A model generated the notes under the pieces. It did not search any database. It was given only the letters and a program-made list of their open reading frames with translations, and had not been told where the DNA came from. From Cyanobacteria bacterium UBA8803 (GTDB lineage: Bacteria > Cyanobacteriota > Cyanobacteriia > Cyanobacteriales > Coleofasciculaceae): a DNA stretch of 23,100 nucleotides. This document shows positions 16,503 through 23,081 of this stretch, piece by piece. Each line of letters starts with the position of its first letter. The first letter of the stretch is position 1. Location: the NCBI GenBank assembly GCA_003505715.1, contig DNXU01000516.1, positions 7,046 through 30,145 on the forward strand, written 5' to 3'. The translations under genes were made by a program, and so were the position numbers.

Positions 16503-16537
16503 CCTATTCCCCATGACCCATGACCCATTACCTATTT
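16503..16537. repeat. Heptamer array running into the TIR-WD40 stop codon
   Basis: Units CCTATTC, CCCATGA, CCCATGA, CCCATTA and CCTATTT. The minus-strand stop codon of the TIR-WD40 gene (16532-16534) lies inside the last unit. The period is seven, as in the other arrays. Confidence 0.7.
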
Positions 16538-19330
16538 TCTATCTATCCCATCGCACAAGTGGCGATCTCTACCAACGTTCGGGTTGGTCTTGAGATAGTC
16601 GCCTAACACCTCGCAACCGCGCTTGAGTAAAGAATTGAGTTCTAACTCTTCCTTGCCAGCATCAAGCGCTTCAATGCTGTTTACCCTCCACAGGATAACC
16701 CTTTGGTCGGCACTTGCGGAGGCTAACTTCTCGCTGTTGGGACTAAACGCAACCGCCCTCACCCAATTAGTATGCCCTCGCAAGGTGGTGAGTAACTTGC
16801 CATCCAGATTCCACAGTTTCACTAGATCGTCCTTACCCGCTGAAGCTAGCATCTGGTTATTGGGACTGAAGGCCACATCCCAAACCCAATCGGTATGACC
16901 TGCCAGAGTTTTGTAGGGGGTCTGGTCAAATTGTCCTTGCTGGTTGCGCTGCCACAGGATAATGGTTTTGTCACCACTGGCTGAGGCAATCAGATCGCCC
17001 TTGGGACTGAAAACTGCACTGTTAATCCACTCTTGATGGCCTGAGAGAGTTTGGAGTAACTTACCGTCTCGACTCCAGATTTTGACTAAGCGATCGCTAC
17101 CGACTGAGACGAAGGTTTTGCCATCTGGTGAGAAGTTGACATCAGTGGCTTCTGGGGTATGAGCCTGGAGGGTTTTTCGCAAGCTACCATCAACCTGCCA
17201 CAGTTTAACAGTACCGTCCCCACTAGCTGTGGCTATCAGCTGACCGTCAGGCGAGAAATGAAGGTTATTGACTGTACCCTTATGTCCCTTTAAGGTCAGT
17301 TTTATGACAGCCTGAGGATCTGTCGGGCTACCTTGCAGACTCCAGAGTTGGGCGCTATTGTCATAGCTAGCAGTAGCGATGGTCTTGCCATCCGGACTGA
17401 ACTCTACTTTCCTAAGTTCAGCGTTATAGTTCAGGGTTTCCAGCAAGACCCCATCAGAATTCCAGAGTTTCAGCTTATTATCGGTAGAGGTTGAAGCAAT
17501 GAGCTTCCCATCTGGGCTGAAGCTGACCCCCTTGACTCCAGAAGTATGCCCTTGCAGGATTTCGACTAAAGTCCCTTTGAGACTCCGCAGTTGGATCGTG
17601 GCATCGGCGCTAGCAGAGGCAATGATAGTGCCCTTGGCAGAAAAACTGACGCTCTTGACACCGCCTTGATGGCCTCGGAAGGTTTGGAGTAAGGTGCCAT
17701 CCCGACTCCACAGTTTGACCGTATCGTCATCGCTGGCGGAAGCAATCTTTTTGCCATCGGGAGAGAAACTCACGCTTTTGACCCAATTGGTATGGCCTCT
17801 GAGGGTGGTAATCTCCGTCCCATCCATACGCCAGAGTTTCAGAGTATTGTCAGAACTAGCCGTAGCCAGCCTTTGACCGTCAGGAGAAAAGCGCACTTCC
17901 CAGACTTTGTCCCGATGTGCTGTTATAGTTTTTAACAGCTGTCCGTCCACTGCCCAAAGTTTGACCGTTGAGTCGTGACTAGCGGTGGCCATGGTTTTAC
18001 CATCCGGACTAAAACGGAGATCGTTGAGGACATTTTTGTGAGCTTGCCAGGTTTTTTGTAACTTGCCATCCCAACTCCAGAGTTGCACCGTACCGCTAAT
18101 GGTAGCCGTTGCGATTATCTTGCCGTCGGGACTGAAGGTAGCAACTCTAGCATTATCCTCTAGGGGGAGAGTTCTGACCAGAGTACCATCCAGCTTCCAG
18201 AGTTTGACAGCCTTCTCGTCACTGGCACAGACAACAAACTGACTGTTGGGAGAAAAACTGACAGTCCGGACATGGCTGTTGTACGGCAAGCTTTTGAGCA
18301 AGGTGCCATCTTTCTGCCAGATGCGAACGGTATCGTCATTGCTGGCAGAGGCAATATAATTACCATCGGCGGAAAAGGTCACAGTATTAATTTGATCTTT
18401 ATGTCCTTCCAGGCGGTTACGCTCTTGCACGTCATAAACCGCTTCCCGCAGCACCTCCTGAGCCTCATGGCGAACGCTCTCTTCCAGACGCGGCAGTTGT
18501 TGCACATGTCTGGCAGCTTTAACGCTTACCAGCAATGCTTTCAGCTGTTCGTCAGTCAAAAGGCTGGCTCTGGATAATTCTGTCCAAGCCCTAATTTGCT
18601 CTGTTCTAGCGATGTTACGCTGCTGTATAGCCTCACGACGCTGTTGTCTGGCCTCGTAGCCCTGCCATAGTGCTACCACTGCTAACACTCCTGTCACGGC
18701 TAAACCCACACCAACAGTACCAATGGTTTTCCGTTGGCGCTGGTTTTGAGCCTGACTGCTGGCGATAATGTATTGGCTGTGTAGGGGTGTGGGTTTGAGT
18801 TCTTTATCAGCACTTTGGGCAACCCATTGCTCAGCTTCTCTTAAATCATTCCCGTGCAACAGAAAGCTGGGGTCGCATCCTTTTTTATCCCACTCTATGG
18901 CTCGTTGGAGCAAGCGGGTATGGGTTTTAACATACTCTAAGTCTGTATCGAGAGATTGGAGGAGCTGCACAAAGGCGCTGTCAAAATTATCTTCCTCCCG
19001 GAAAAAAATCCAGTTGAGTTTGGCGAGTTCGGGATGCATGGTGCTTGGGTCAGCATACCGACACACAATAGGCACTAATCGTTTATTTTGCTTAATCGCA
19101 TGTTCGATCTCTTCACCGCAGTAAGGGGAGGCAACCGAATCGGGACTGATGACGAAAATAAAATTGTTTGCCCCGTCGATGCCCTGAAAAATCTCCTGAC
19201 GCCAATCTGAGGTCAGGGGGATATCCTCCCAGTCTACCCAGACATCGCGGTTCACTTTGGTAAATGCTTCGTGGAGCTTCTTGACAAACTCCTTATCCCG
19301 ACGCGAGTAGGAAATAAAATCGTCATTCAT
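16532..19330 (-). CDS. TIR domain - membrane helix - 14 x WD40 protein
   Basis: A 932-aa protein. Residues 1-125 are a TIR domain: DDFISYSRRDKEFVKKLHEA, VWVDWEDIP (30-38) and SPYCGEEIE (68-76). E74 of the SxxCxxE motif is the expected catalytic glutamate of NAD-cleaving TIRs. A conserved linker (WDKKGCDPSFLLHGNDL, PTPLHSQYI) leads to one membrane helix (203-222) and a charged coiled stretch. Fourteen WD40 repeats (about 306-885) follow, enough for two seven-bladed propellers, with consensus FSPDGK, IASAS and VKLW. The tail RGCEVLGDYLKTNP is common at the end of cyanobacterial WD40 sensors. There is no NTPase module between TIR and WD40. GAGGGG precedes the ATG at 19330. It heads the cassette; signal production on WD40-sensed stimulus is inferred. 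Confidence 0.92.
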   Translation of the reverse strand: MNDDFISYSRRDKEFVKKLHEAFTKVNRDVWVDWEDIPLTSDWRQEIFQGIDGANNFIFVISPDSVASPYCGEEIEHAIKQNKRLVPIVCRYADPSTMHPELAKLNWIFFREEDNFDSAFVQLLQSLDTDLEYVKTHTRLLQRAIEWDKKGCDPSFLLHGNDLREAEQWVAQSADKELKPTPLHSQYIIASSQAQNQRQRKTIGTVGVGLAVTGVLAVVALWQGYEARQQRREAIQQRNIARTEQIRAWTELSRASLLTDEQLKALLVSVKAARHVQQLPRLEESVRHEAQEVLREAVYDVQERNRLEGHKDQINTVTFSADGNYIASASNDDTVRIWQKDGTLLKSLPYNSHVRTVSFSPNSQFVVCASDEKAVKLWKLDGTLVRTLPLEDNARVATFSPDGKIIATATISGTVQLWSWDGKLQKTWQAHKNVLNDLRFSPDGKTMATASHDSTVKLWAVDGQLLKTITAHRDKVWEVRFSPDGQRLATASSDNTLKLWRMDGTEITTLRGHTNWVKSVSFSPDGKKIASASDDDTVKLWSRDGTLLQTFRGHQGGVKSVSFSAKGTIIASASADATIQLRSLKGTLVEILQGHTSGVKGVSFSPDGKLIASTSTDNKLKLWNSDGVLLETLNYNAELRKVEFSPDGKTIATASYDNSAQLWSLQGSPTDPQAVIKLTLKGHKGTVNNLHFSPDGQLIATASGDGTVKLWQVDGSLRKTLQAHTPEATDVNFSPDGKTFVSVGSDRLVKIWSRDGKLLQTLSGHQEWINSAVFSPKGDLIASASGDKTIILWQRNQQGQFDQTPYKTLAGHTDWVWDVAFSPNNQMLASAGKDDLVKLWNLDGKLLTTLRGHTNWVRAVAFSPNSEKLASASADQRVILWRVNSIEALDAGKEELELNSLLKRGCEVLGDYLKTNPNVGRDRHLCDGIDRK

Positions 19331-19453
19331 GCCAGCCCCTCAGGTTTGAGAATTATTCCACCAGATACTTTTATTTTTGCACGCTCTATGTTACACGAAG
19401 TAGGCTAAGCTTATTTCCAGACGCATCAGCATCAAACGCCCCCTGAGCCAACC

Positions 19454-19498
19454 CTAGAAAATAGTTATGCTGCGCTAACGCACCATCTAGAAAATAGT
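19454..19498. promoter_or_regulatory. Direct-repeat operator candidate between divergent genes
   Basis: CTAGAAAATAGT occurs perfectly at 19454-19465 and 19487-19498. The starts are 33 bp apart, close to three helical turns, and TGCGCTAACGCA (19471-19482) sits between them. The element lies in the 249-bp gap between the TIR-WD40 start and the PEP-CTERM gene. Such spacing suits a dimeric or looping regulator, but no regulator is identified. Confidence 0.5.
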
Positions 19499-19538
19499 AT
19501 TCCGGTTGTACCCTTGATGGTTTGTATTAGGCACCCTC

Positions 19539-19566
19539 AACCACTAAAGTGGTTACTACAAACCTG
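19539..19566 (+). repeat. Palindrome plus dispersed 16-mer, copy 2
   Basis: AACCACTAAAGTGGTT (19539-19554) is an inverted repeat with 6-bp arms. It overlaps GGTTACTACAAACCTG (19551-19566), which matches 10319-10334 with one substitution. The element argues that the open frame upstream of 19580 is not protein-coding. Confidence 0.55.
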
Positions 19567-19579
19567 TTTAACAAGTCCG

Positions 19580-20323
19580 ATGCTACCCGACATGATATTG
19601 TGCTGCGCTCATACGTTCCGAAACAATTTGTCTAACCTGGCTGGGAAAACCGTCAAGTTACTGATGGCTGGTGCAACTGTATCGCTCAGTCTAGGCATGG
19701 TTAACACAGCTCATGCGGCAACAATTACTTTGAAGTTTGATGAACTCGGTGGAGGAAACGAACCAGGTAAGGGGGAAATCCTGAATACTCAATACTCCAA
19801 CTTAGGGGTTGAATTCTCTAATTCAGTCGGTTCGCTGCGCGTTCAGAACACCAATCCAGGCTCCCCGTTTAGTGGAACCAATTCTATCTGGGCTGAGGAT
19901 CTCTCTCAAAACTACAACCAAGCCACTTTTTCTGTAGCTGTCGATTTCGTCTCCCTGACAATTGGCGACTGGGGGGCGGATAGAGATGACCTTTTATTAG
20001 AACTTTACGATGCCAGTAACAATCTGCTCACACACACCAGTGTAGTCTTACCAGCCTCTGTATACGGTGGACTAACGCTGAGTGCTTCTGCACCTTCGGG
20101 TAATAATGTCGCCTATGCCAGGTTTTATGGGTCTGATTTCAACGGTAACAACACTGTCGGTTTTGACAATTTTACTTTTGGCACAGCGGCAGAACCTACA
20201 TCGGTTCCCGAACCCACGTCCGGGCTAGCTTTAGTGGGATTTGGGGCTGGTGCGACAACTTCATTGCTTAAACGCCAACGCCAGCAAAAGAAAACAACTA
20301 TCAATGGTAAAAGTGATGTCTAA
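19580..20323 (+). CDS. PEP-CTERM sorting domain-containing exported protein
   Basis: A 247-aa secreted protein from the ATG at 19580. A second ATG at 19592 is equally plausible; a frame opening at 19514 would include a dispersed repeat and is not used. The signal peptide is KLLMAGATVSLSLGMVNTAHA, with the AHA cleavage site before ATITLKFDELGGG. The mature part is beta-rich, with Gly, Asn, Asp and Ser, and ends in GFDNFTFG. The last 39 residues hold VPEPTSGLALVGFGAGA, a short hydrophobic stretch and KRQRQQ, the PEP-CTERM sorting signal handled by exosortase in surface and biofilm export. The substrate or partner is unknown. It is divergent from the TIR-WD40 gene and convergent with alanine dehydrogenase. 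No strong ribosome-binding site is visible. Confidence 0.85.
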   Translation: MLPDMILCCAHTFRNNLSNLAGKTVKLLMAGATVSLSLGMVNTAHAATITLKFDELGGGNEPGKGEILNTQYSNLGVEFSNSVGSLRVQNTNPGSPFSGTNSIWAEDLSQNYNQATFSVAVDFVSLTIGDWGADRDDLLLELYDASNNLLTHTSVVLPASVYGGLTLSASAPSGNNVAYARFYGSDFNGNNTVGFDNFTFGTAAEPTSVPEPTSGLALVGFGAGATTSLLKRQRQQKKTTINGKSDV

Positions 20324-20397
20324 ACTGTTAGTCTATGCTAATTGTGATTTAGTAGTCATTGATTTAGGAATCTTCTATTACAAACTATAGGTAAGTG

Positions 20398-20421
20398 TTG
20401 GGTCTCGTTACCTCGACCCAA
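20398..20421. terminator. Hairpin between convergent genes
   Basis: TTGGGTC (20398-20404) and GACCCAA (20415-20421) form a perfect 7-bp stem with a 10-nt loop, midway between the PEP-CTERM stop and the alanine dehydrogenase stop. No clear U-tract follows on either strand, so this is a weak bidirectional terminator candidate. Confidence 0.5.
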
Positions 20422-20449
20422 ACTACAAATTACTGAACTACTTGAAGCT

Positions 20450-21538
20450 TTAACTTACTAAATCTGCAAATACTTCCCTTACTGCTGGATGAACTAATTG
20501 ATGATTCTGGACATTCACACCTTTAGCTAAAACTGGATCGGAATCTACAGCTTTTATGCCCTGATTGGCCAGTTTTAGCACGTAGGGTAAGGTACTGTTG
20601 TTAAGAGCTTGAGTGGCTGTCCAGGGTACGGCTCCCGGCATGTTGGGTACGCCGTAATGGACAACACCCTCTTCGATATAAGTGGGAGTGGTGTGGGAGG
20701 TCGGTCGTACTGTCTCGATACAACCCCCTTGGTCTACGGCGACATCAACAATTACGGCACCGGGATGCATTTGCTGTACTAAGGTGCGGGGGGCGAGGAT
20801 GGGGGCCCGATGTCCCGGCACTAACACAGCACCAATAAGTAGGTCAGCTTGAGGAACTAGGGCTTCAATTTGGGCTGAGTTACTGTAGAGGAATTCAACT
20901 CTAGAGCCAAAGAGGGTTTCTAAATAAGCCAGACGGTCTACATTGACATCAAGAATTTGTACTCGGGCACCCATCCCTACGGCCATGCGGGCGGCTTCTG
21001 TTCCCACTATCCCACCACCGAGAATCACCACCTGACCGGGTCTAACTCCCGGCACTCCTCCCAACAGGACGCCTCGCCCTCCTTGTTGCCGTTCGAGAAA
21101 CCTAGCCCCAAATTGTACGGAAAGCCGCCCCGCGATAATGCTCATGGGCGTGAGCAAGGGCAGGCGGCGATCGGGGAGTTCTACGGTTTCATAGGCGATC
21201 GCACAAACCCCACAATCAAGGAGATGCTCGGTCAAGGCGCGATCTGCGGCTAGATGCAGATAGGTAAACAGCAGTTGCCCTTTCTGCAAAAACTGGTACT
21301 CTGGCTGGAGGGGTTCTTTTACCTTAACGACTAGTTCTCGATTCCAAGCCTCAGCCGCCCGGACAACAATCTTTGCCCCAGCGTGCTGATAATCTTCATC
21401 GGTAAAGCCAGCACCATTACCTGCATTTGTCTCTACCCAAACCCCATGACCTGCTTCACATAAAACTCGCACGCTACTAGGACTTAATCCCACTCGAAAT
21501 TCCTGGTCTTTCGTTTCTTTCGGTACACCAATTTCCAT
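20450..21538 (-). CDS. ald: Alanine dehydrogenase
   Basis: NAD-dependent oxidative deamination of L-alanine to pyruvate and ammonium (and the reverse), in the cytoplasm. The 362-aa product has family length and runs from MEIGVPKETKDQEFRVGL to the end without a break. R15, K74 (VKVKEP), H95 (YLHLAAD) and D269 (VDVAVDQGG) correspond to the known substrate and catalytic residues. GGGIVGTEAA (174-183) is the NAD-binding glycine loop, with D197 to bind the ribose. It is divergent from the HLIP gene, with an 88-bp shared upstream region. Nothing unusual is seen in the protein. Confidence 0.96.
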   Translation of the reverse strand: MEIGVPKETKDQEFRVGLSPSSVRVLCEAGHGVWVETNAGNGAGFTDEDYQHAGAKIVVRAAEAWNRELVVKVKEPLQPEYQFLQKGQLLFTYLHLAADRALTEHLLDCGVCAIAYETVELPDRRLPLLTPMSIIAGRLSVQFGARFLERQQGGRGVLLGGVPGVRPGQVVILGGGIVGTEAARMAVGMGARVQILDVNVDRLAYLETLFGSRVEFLYSNSAQIEALVPQADLLIGAVLVPGHRAPILAPRTLVQQMHPGAVIVDVAVDQGGCIETVRPTSHTTPTYIEEGVVHYGVPNMPGAVPWTATQALNNSTLPYVLKLANQGIKAVDSDPVLAKGVNVQNHQLVHPAVREVFADLVS

Positions 21539-21626
21539 CTTTTTCCCTTTTTTGGCACCCCTGCTTGGCTTGACTGTTAAACTTGGTAAAGAATTGTAAC
21601 TAACTCAGTAGACGAGGCACCCAATT

Positions 21627-21797
21627 ATGAGCCAACCCCAACCCACCACTCCTCCCCGGTTAAAAGAACCCAAGTTTGGCTTTAACGACTATGCAGAACG
21701 CTTGAATGGTCGAGCCGCTATGATTGGTTTTGTATTAACGCTGATCATTGAGTACTTTACGGGTCAAGGACTGCTAACCTGGCTAGGTTTGCAATAG
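21627..21797 (+). CDS. High-light-inducible protein (HLIP / small CAB-like protein)
   Basis: A 56-aa protein with one membrane helix. ERLNGRAAMIGF (24-35) is the chlorophyll-binding motif (ExxNxR) of the light-harvesting-complex superfamily, followed by the hydrophobic VLTLIIEYFTGQGLLTWLGL. HLIPs bind chlorophyll and carotenoid in the thylakoid, protect photosystem assembly intermediates and are usually induced by strong light or stress. GAGG at 21614-21617 lies 9 bp before the ATG at 21627. The gene is easily missed because it is so short. It is divergent from ald. The short N-terminus rich in Pro and Thr is normal. No control element is recognised in the 88-bp gap. Confidence 0.95.
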   Translation: MSQPQPTTPPRLKEPKFGFNDYAERLNGRAAMIGFVLTLIIEYFTGQGLLTWLGLQ

Positions 21798-21829
21798 AAT
21801 AGCGATTTGAATCGACTCAGCGGAAACCA

Positions 21830-21973
21830 TTAATGGCATTCAGCCGTCTGGAAACCATTTAATAGATACTTCCAAACCTGTTGAGCAAGTTCAACTTCTC
21901 TAGTGTAGCTAGGGAGAAGCCAGATCCCCCATCCTTCCGGTGTCCCCATCGGTAATGTGGTATTATTATTCAT
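21830..21973 (-). CDS. Possible 47-aa small protein, unrecognised
   Basis: An ATG at 21973 opens 47 codons ending in TAA at 21830. The peptide begins MNNNTTLPMGTPEGWGIWLL and continues into a helix-like stretch (PSYTREVELAQQVWKYLLNG), a composition that looks like protein rather than noise. An in-frame TAA lies four codons upstream, so the start is bounded. No Shine-Dalgarno sequence is adjacent; a GGAGGG lies about 24 nt upstream beyond a 7-bp hairpin (21978-21997). The reading frame converges with the HLIP gene. I do not recognise a family, and chance cannot be excluded for 47 codons. Confidence 0.4.
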   Translation of the reverse strand: MNNNTTLPMGTPEGWGIWLLPSYTREVELAQQVWKYLLNGFQTAECH

Positions 21974-21977
21974 AGGT

Positions 21978-22117
21978 GTAGGTTAAACACAACCTACCCT
22001 CCCTCAAGGAGACAGCACCTTGAAAACAATATAGAGTATGGGGTTCAACCCAAAAGTTCCCGTTGAACCGTTGGGCAGGTAAAACTCTATGCGGTAGCGG
22101 GTGAGTAGATTTTCTAC
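21978..22117. other. Cluster of phased hairpins (candidate structured RNA or leader)
   Basis: Perfect stems follow one another: 21978-21984/21991-21997 (7 bp), 22004-22009/22018-22023 (6 bp), an outer helix 22031-22037/22084-22090 (7 bp) enclosing 22042-22049/22062-22069 (8 bp), and 22105-22109/22113-22117 (5 bp). The loop bases CCAA (22050-22053) could pair with TTGG (22071-22074) as a pseudoknot. On the minus strand this would be the leader of the 47-aa frame; on the plus strand it would lie upstream of the membrane protein at 22257. No known RNA family is recognised. Confidence 0.4.
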
Positions 22118-22256
22118 AAAAAGTGGGGATGGGCGTCTCCCTCACTGTAAAACTCAAAGAACAGACAAATCCACAAGAAGTCCACACCAGACCCGTTAGG
22201 ATTGGTGTAGGAGTACGTCAAATACCTATAGTAAATAGAGTAAGTAATAAGCCGTG

Positions 22257-22550
22257 ATGAACGCTTTATGGCCTAGATTTTTGAAGTTAGCCTACCGTAA
22301 AGAACCAATTTCTAGCTTTATCGTAATTGTAGGAGCTGTAGACGCAGTAATTGGTGGTATTGGTGAAAGCTGGTCGCTCTTAAGTTTCGGATTAATGATG
22401 GTCATGCTAGCCGTTGCCATCCGCTGGTGGCAAACCCAACGTAGAGAAACCGAGTTAGCTGAAGAACCCGTCACCCATTTTCTGCCGCCTAGTTCTTCCC
22501 GCCCACCATTACCGTTACTGACAACAAGCAAGCGTCACTCGTCCCGATAA
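22257..22550 (+). CDS. Small two-helix membrane protein, hypothetical
   Basis: A 97-aa protein from the ATG at 22257 (a GTG lies one codon earlier). Helices are at about 18-35 (ISSFIVIVGAVDAVIGGIG) and 40-57 (LLSFGLMMVMLAVAIRWW). A basic segment (QTQRRE) and a proline- and serine-rich cytoplasmic tail follow. Function is unknown. There is a possible -10 element TATAGT at 22227 but no clear -35. The stop is followed after one base by a nine-unit heptamer array. The MerR gene lies 105 bp further on the same strand and may be co-transcribed. Confidence 0.75.
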   Translation: MNALWPRFLKLAYRKEPISSFIVIVGAVDAVIGGIGESWSLLSFGLMMVMLAVAIRWWQTQRRETELAEEPVTHFLPPSSSRPPLPLLTTSKRHSSR

Positions 22551-22551
22551 A

Positions 22552-22614
22552 GGTAATGGGTAATGGGTAATGGGTAATTGGTAATTGGTAATGGGTAATG
22601 GGTAATTGGTAATT
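22552..22614 (+). repeat. Nine-unit heptamer array (GGTAATG/GGTAATT)
   Basis: Nine uninterrupted heptamers in the order G, G, G, T, T, G, G, T, T at the seventh base. The array starts one base after the stop codon of the membrane protein gene. It is an STRR-type cyanobacterial repeat and a likely site of length change by slippage. The alternation G-G-T-T is itself repeated, suggesting duplication in larger blocks. Confidence 0.95.
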
Positions 22615-22639
22615 TGGAATGAGTAATAGGAAAACTTTT

Positions 22640-22660
22640 CAATGAACAATGAACAATGGG
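22640..22660 (+). repeat. CAATGAA-type heptamers containing the MerR start codon
   Basis: CAATGAA, CAATGAA and CAATGGG run in tandem; the ATG of the MerR gene (22656-22658) lies in the third unit. Units one and two carry ATGs in other frames (22642, 22649). Confidence 0.7.
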
Positions 22661-23081
22661 TAATACCACTATCGAAAACTGGTTAAAAATTGGCGAAGTT
22701 GCCAACCAGACTGGATTGTCAGTTAAAACCATTAGATATTATGAAGAGATGGGTTTGTTGGCACCAGCAACAACCCGCGCTGAGTCTGGCTACCGCCTTT
22801 TTACCAGTCAGGCAGTGAATCGGTTAGGCTTTATTAAAAAGGCGCAATCTCTAGGGTTGAGCCTGAGCGAGATTCAAGAAATCTTACAAGTTTATGACTC
22901 TGGCCAGTTACCCTGCGGTGCGCTAAAGCAGCATTTGCTCCATAAAGTTGAGGCAATTAACAGCCAAATCGCAGCATTGGAAACCCTGAAGTCAAAGCTA
23001 TTGAACTTACTCTCTGTCTGGCAAGAAGAACCTCCCCGCGATCGCATTGACCAGACGATCTGCCCCAACATTCAAGAGTAG
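22656..23081 (+). CDS. MerR family transcriptional regulator, probably metal-responsive
   Basis: A 141-aa dimeric DNA-binding regulator. LKIGEVANQTGLSVKTIRYY (10-29) is the MerR helix-turn-helix, followed by the wing EEMGLLAPATTRAESGYRLF and a long dimerisation helix (about 88-120). C87 in LPCGAL, H93 and H96, and the C-terminal CPNIQE with C136, are placed like metal ligands in cadmium, zinc, lead or copper sensors of this family. Such regulators usually twist the promoter of a neighbouring efflux or detoxification gene; any target lies outside the window. The only usable ATG is inside a heptamer repeat with no Shine-Dalgarno sequence, and an in-frame TGA lies just upstream. The stop codon is followed directly by another heptamer array. 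Confidence 0.9.
   Translation: MGNTTIENWLKIGEVANQTGLSVKTIRYYEEMGLLAPATTRAESGYRLFTSQAVNRLGFIKKAQSLGLSLSEIQEILQVYDSGQLPCGALKQHLLHKVEAINSQIAALETLKSKLLNLLSVWQEEPPRDRIDQTICPNIQE

Noticed and set aside
16630..18420. Regularly spaced repeats that might suggest a CRISPR array
   Set aside because: The roughly 123-bp periodicity is the WD40 coding repeat: units are imperfect and translate as one continuous protein.
22038..22075. GGTTCAAC...GTTGAACC as a tRNA T-arm
   Set aside because: Arm length of 8 bp and a 12-nt loop do not fit a T-arm, and no acceptor, D or anticodon arms surround it.
21966..22187. 73-codon minus-strand frame in the structured region
   Set aside because: Cys/Pro/Arg-rich, without motif, and laid over the hairpin cluster; the shorter 47-codon frame next to it is more protein-like.
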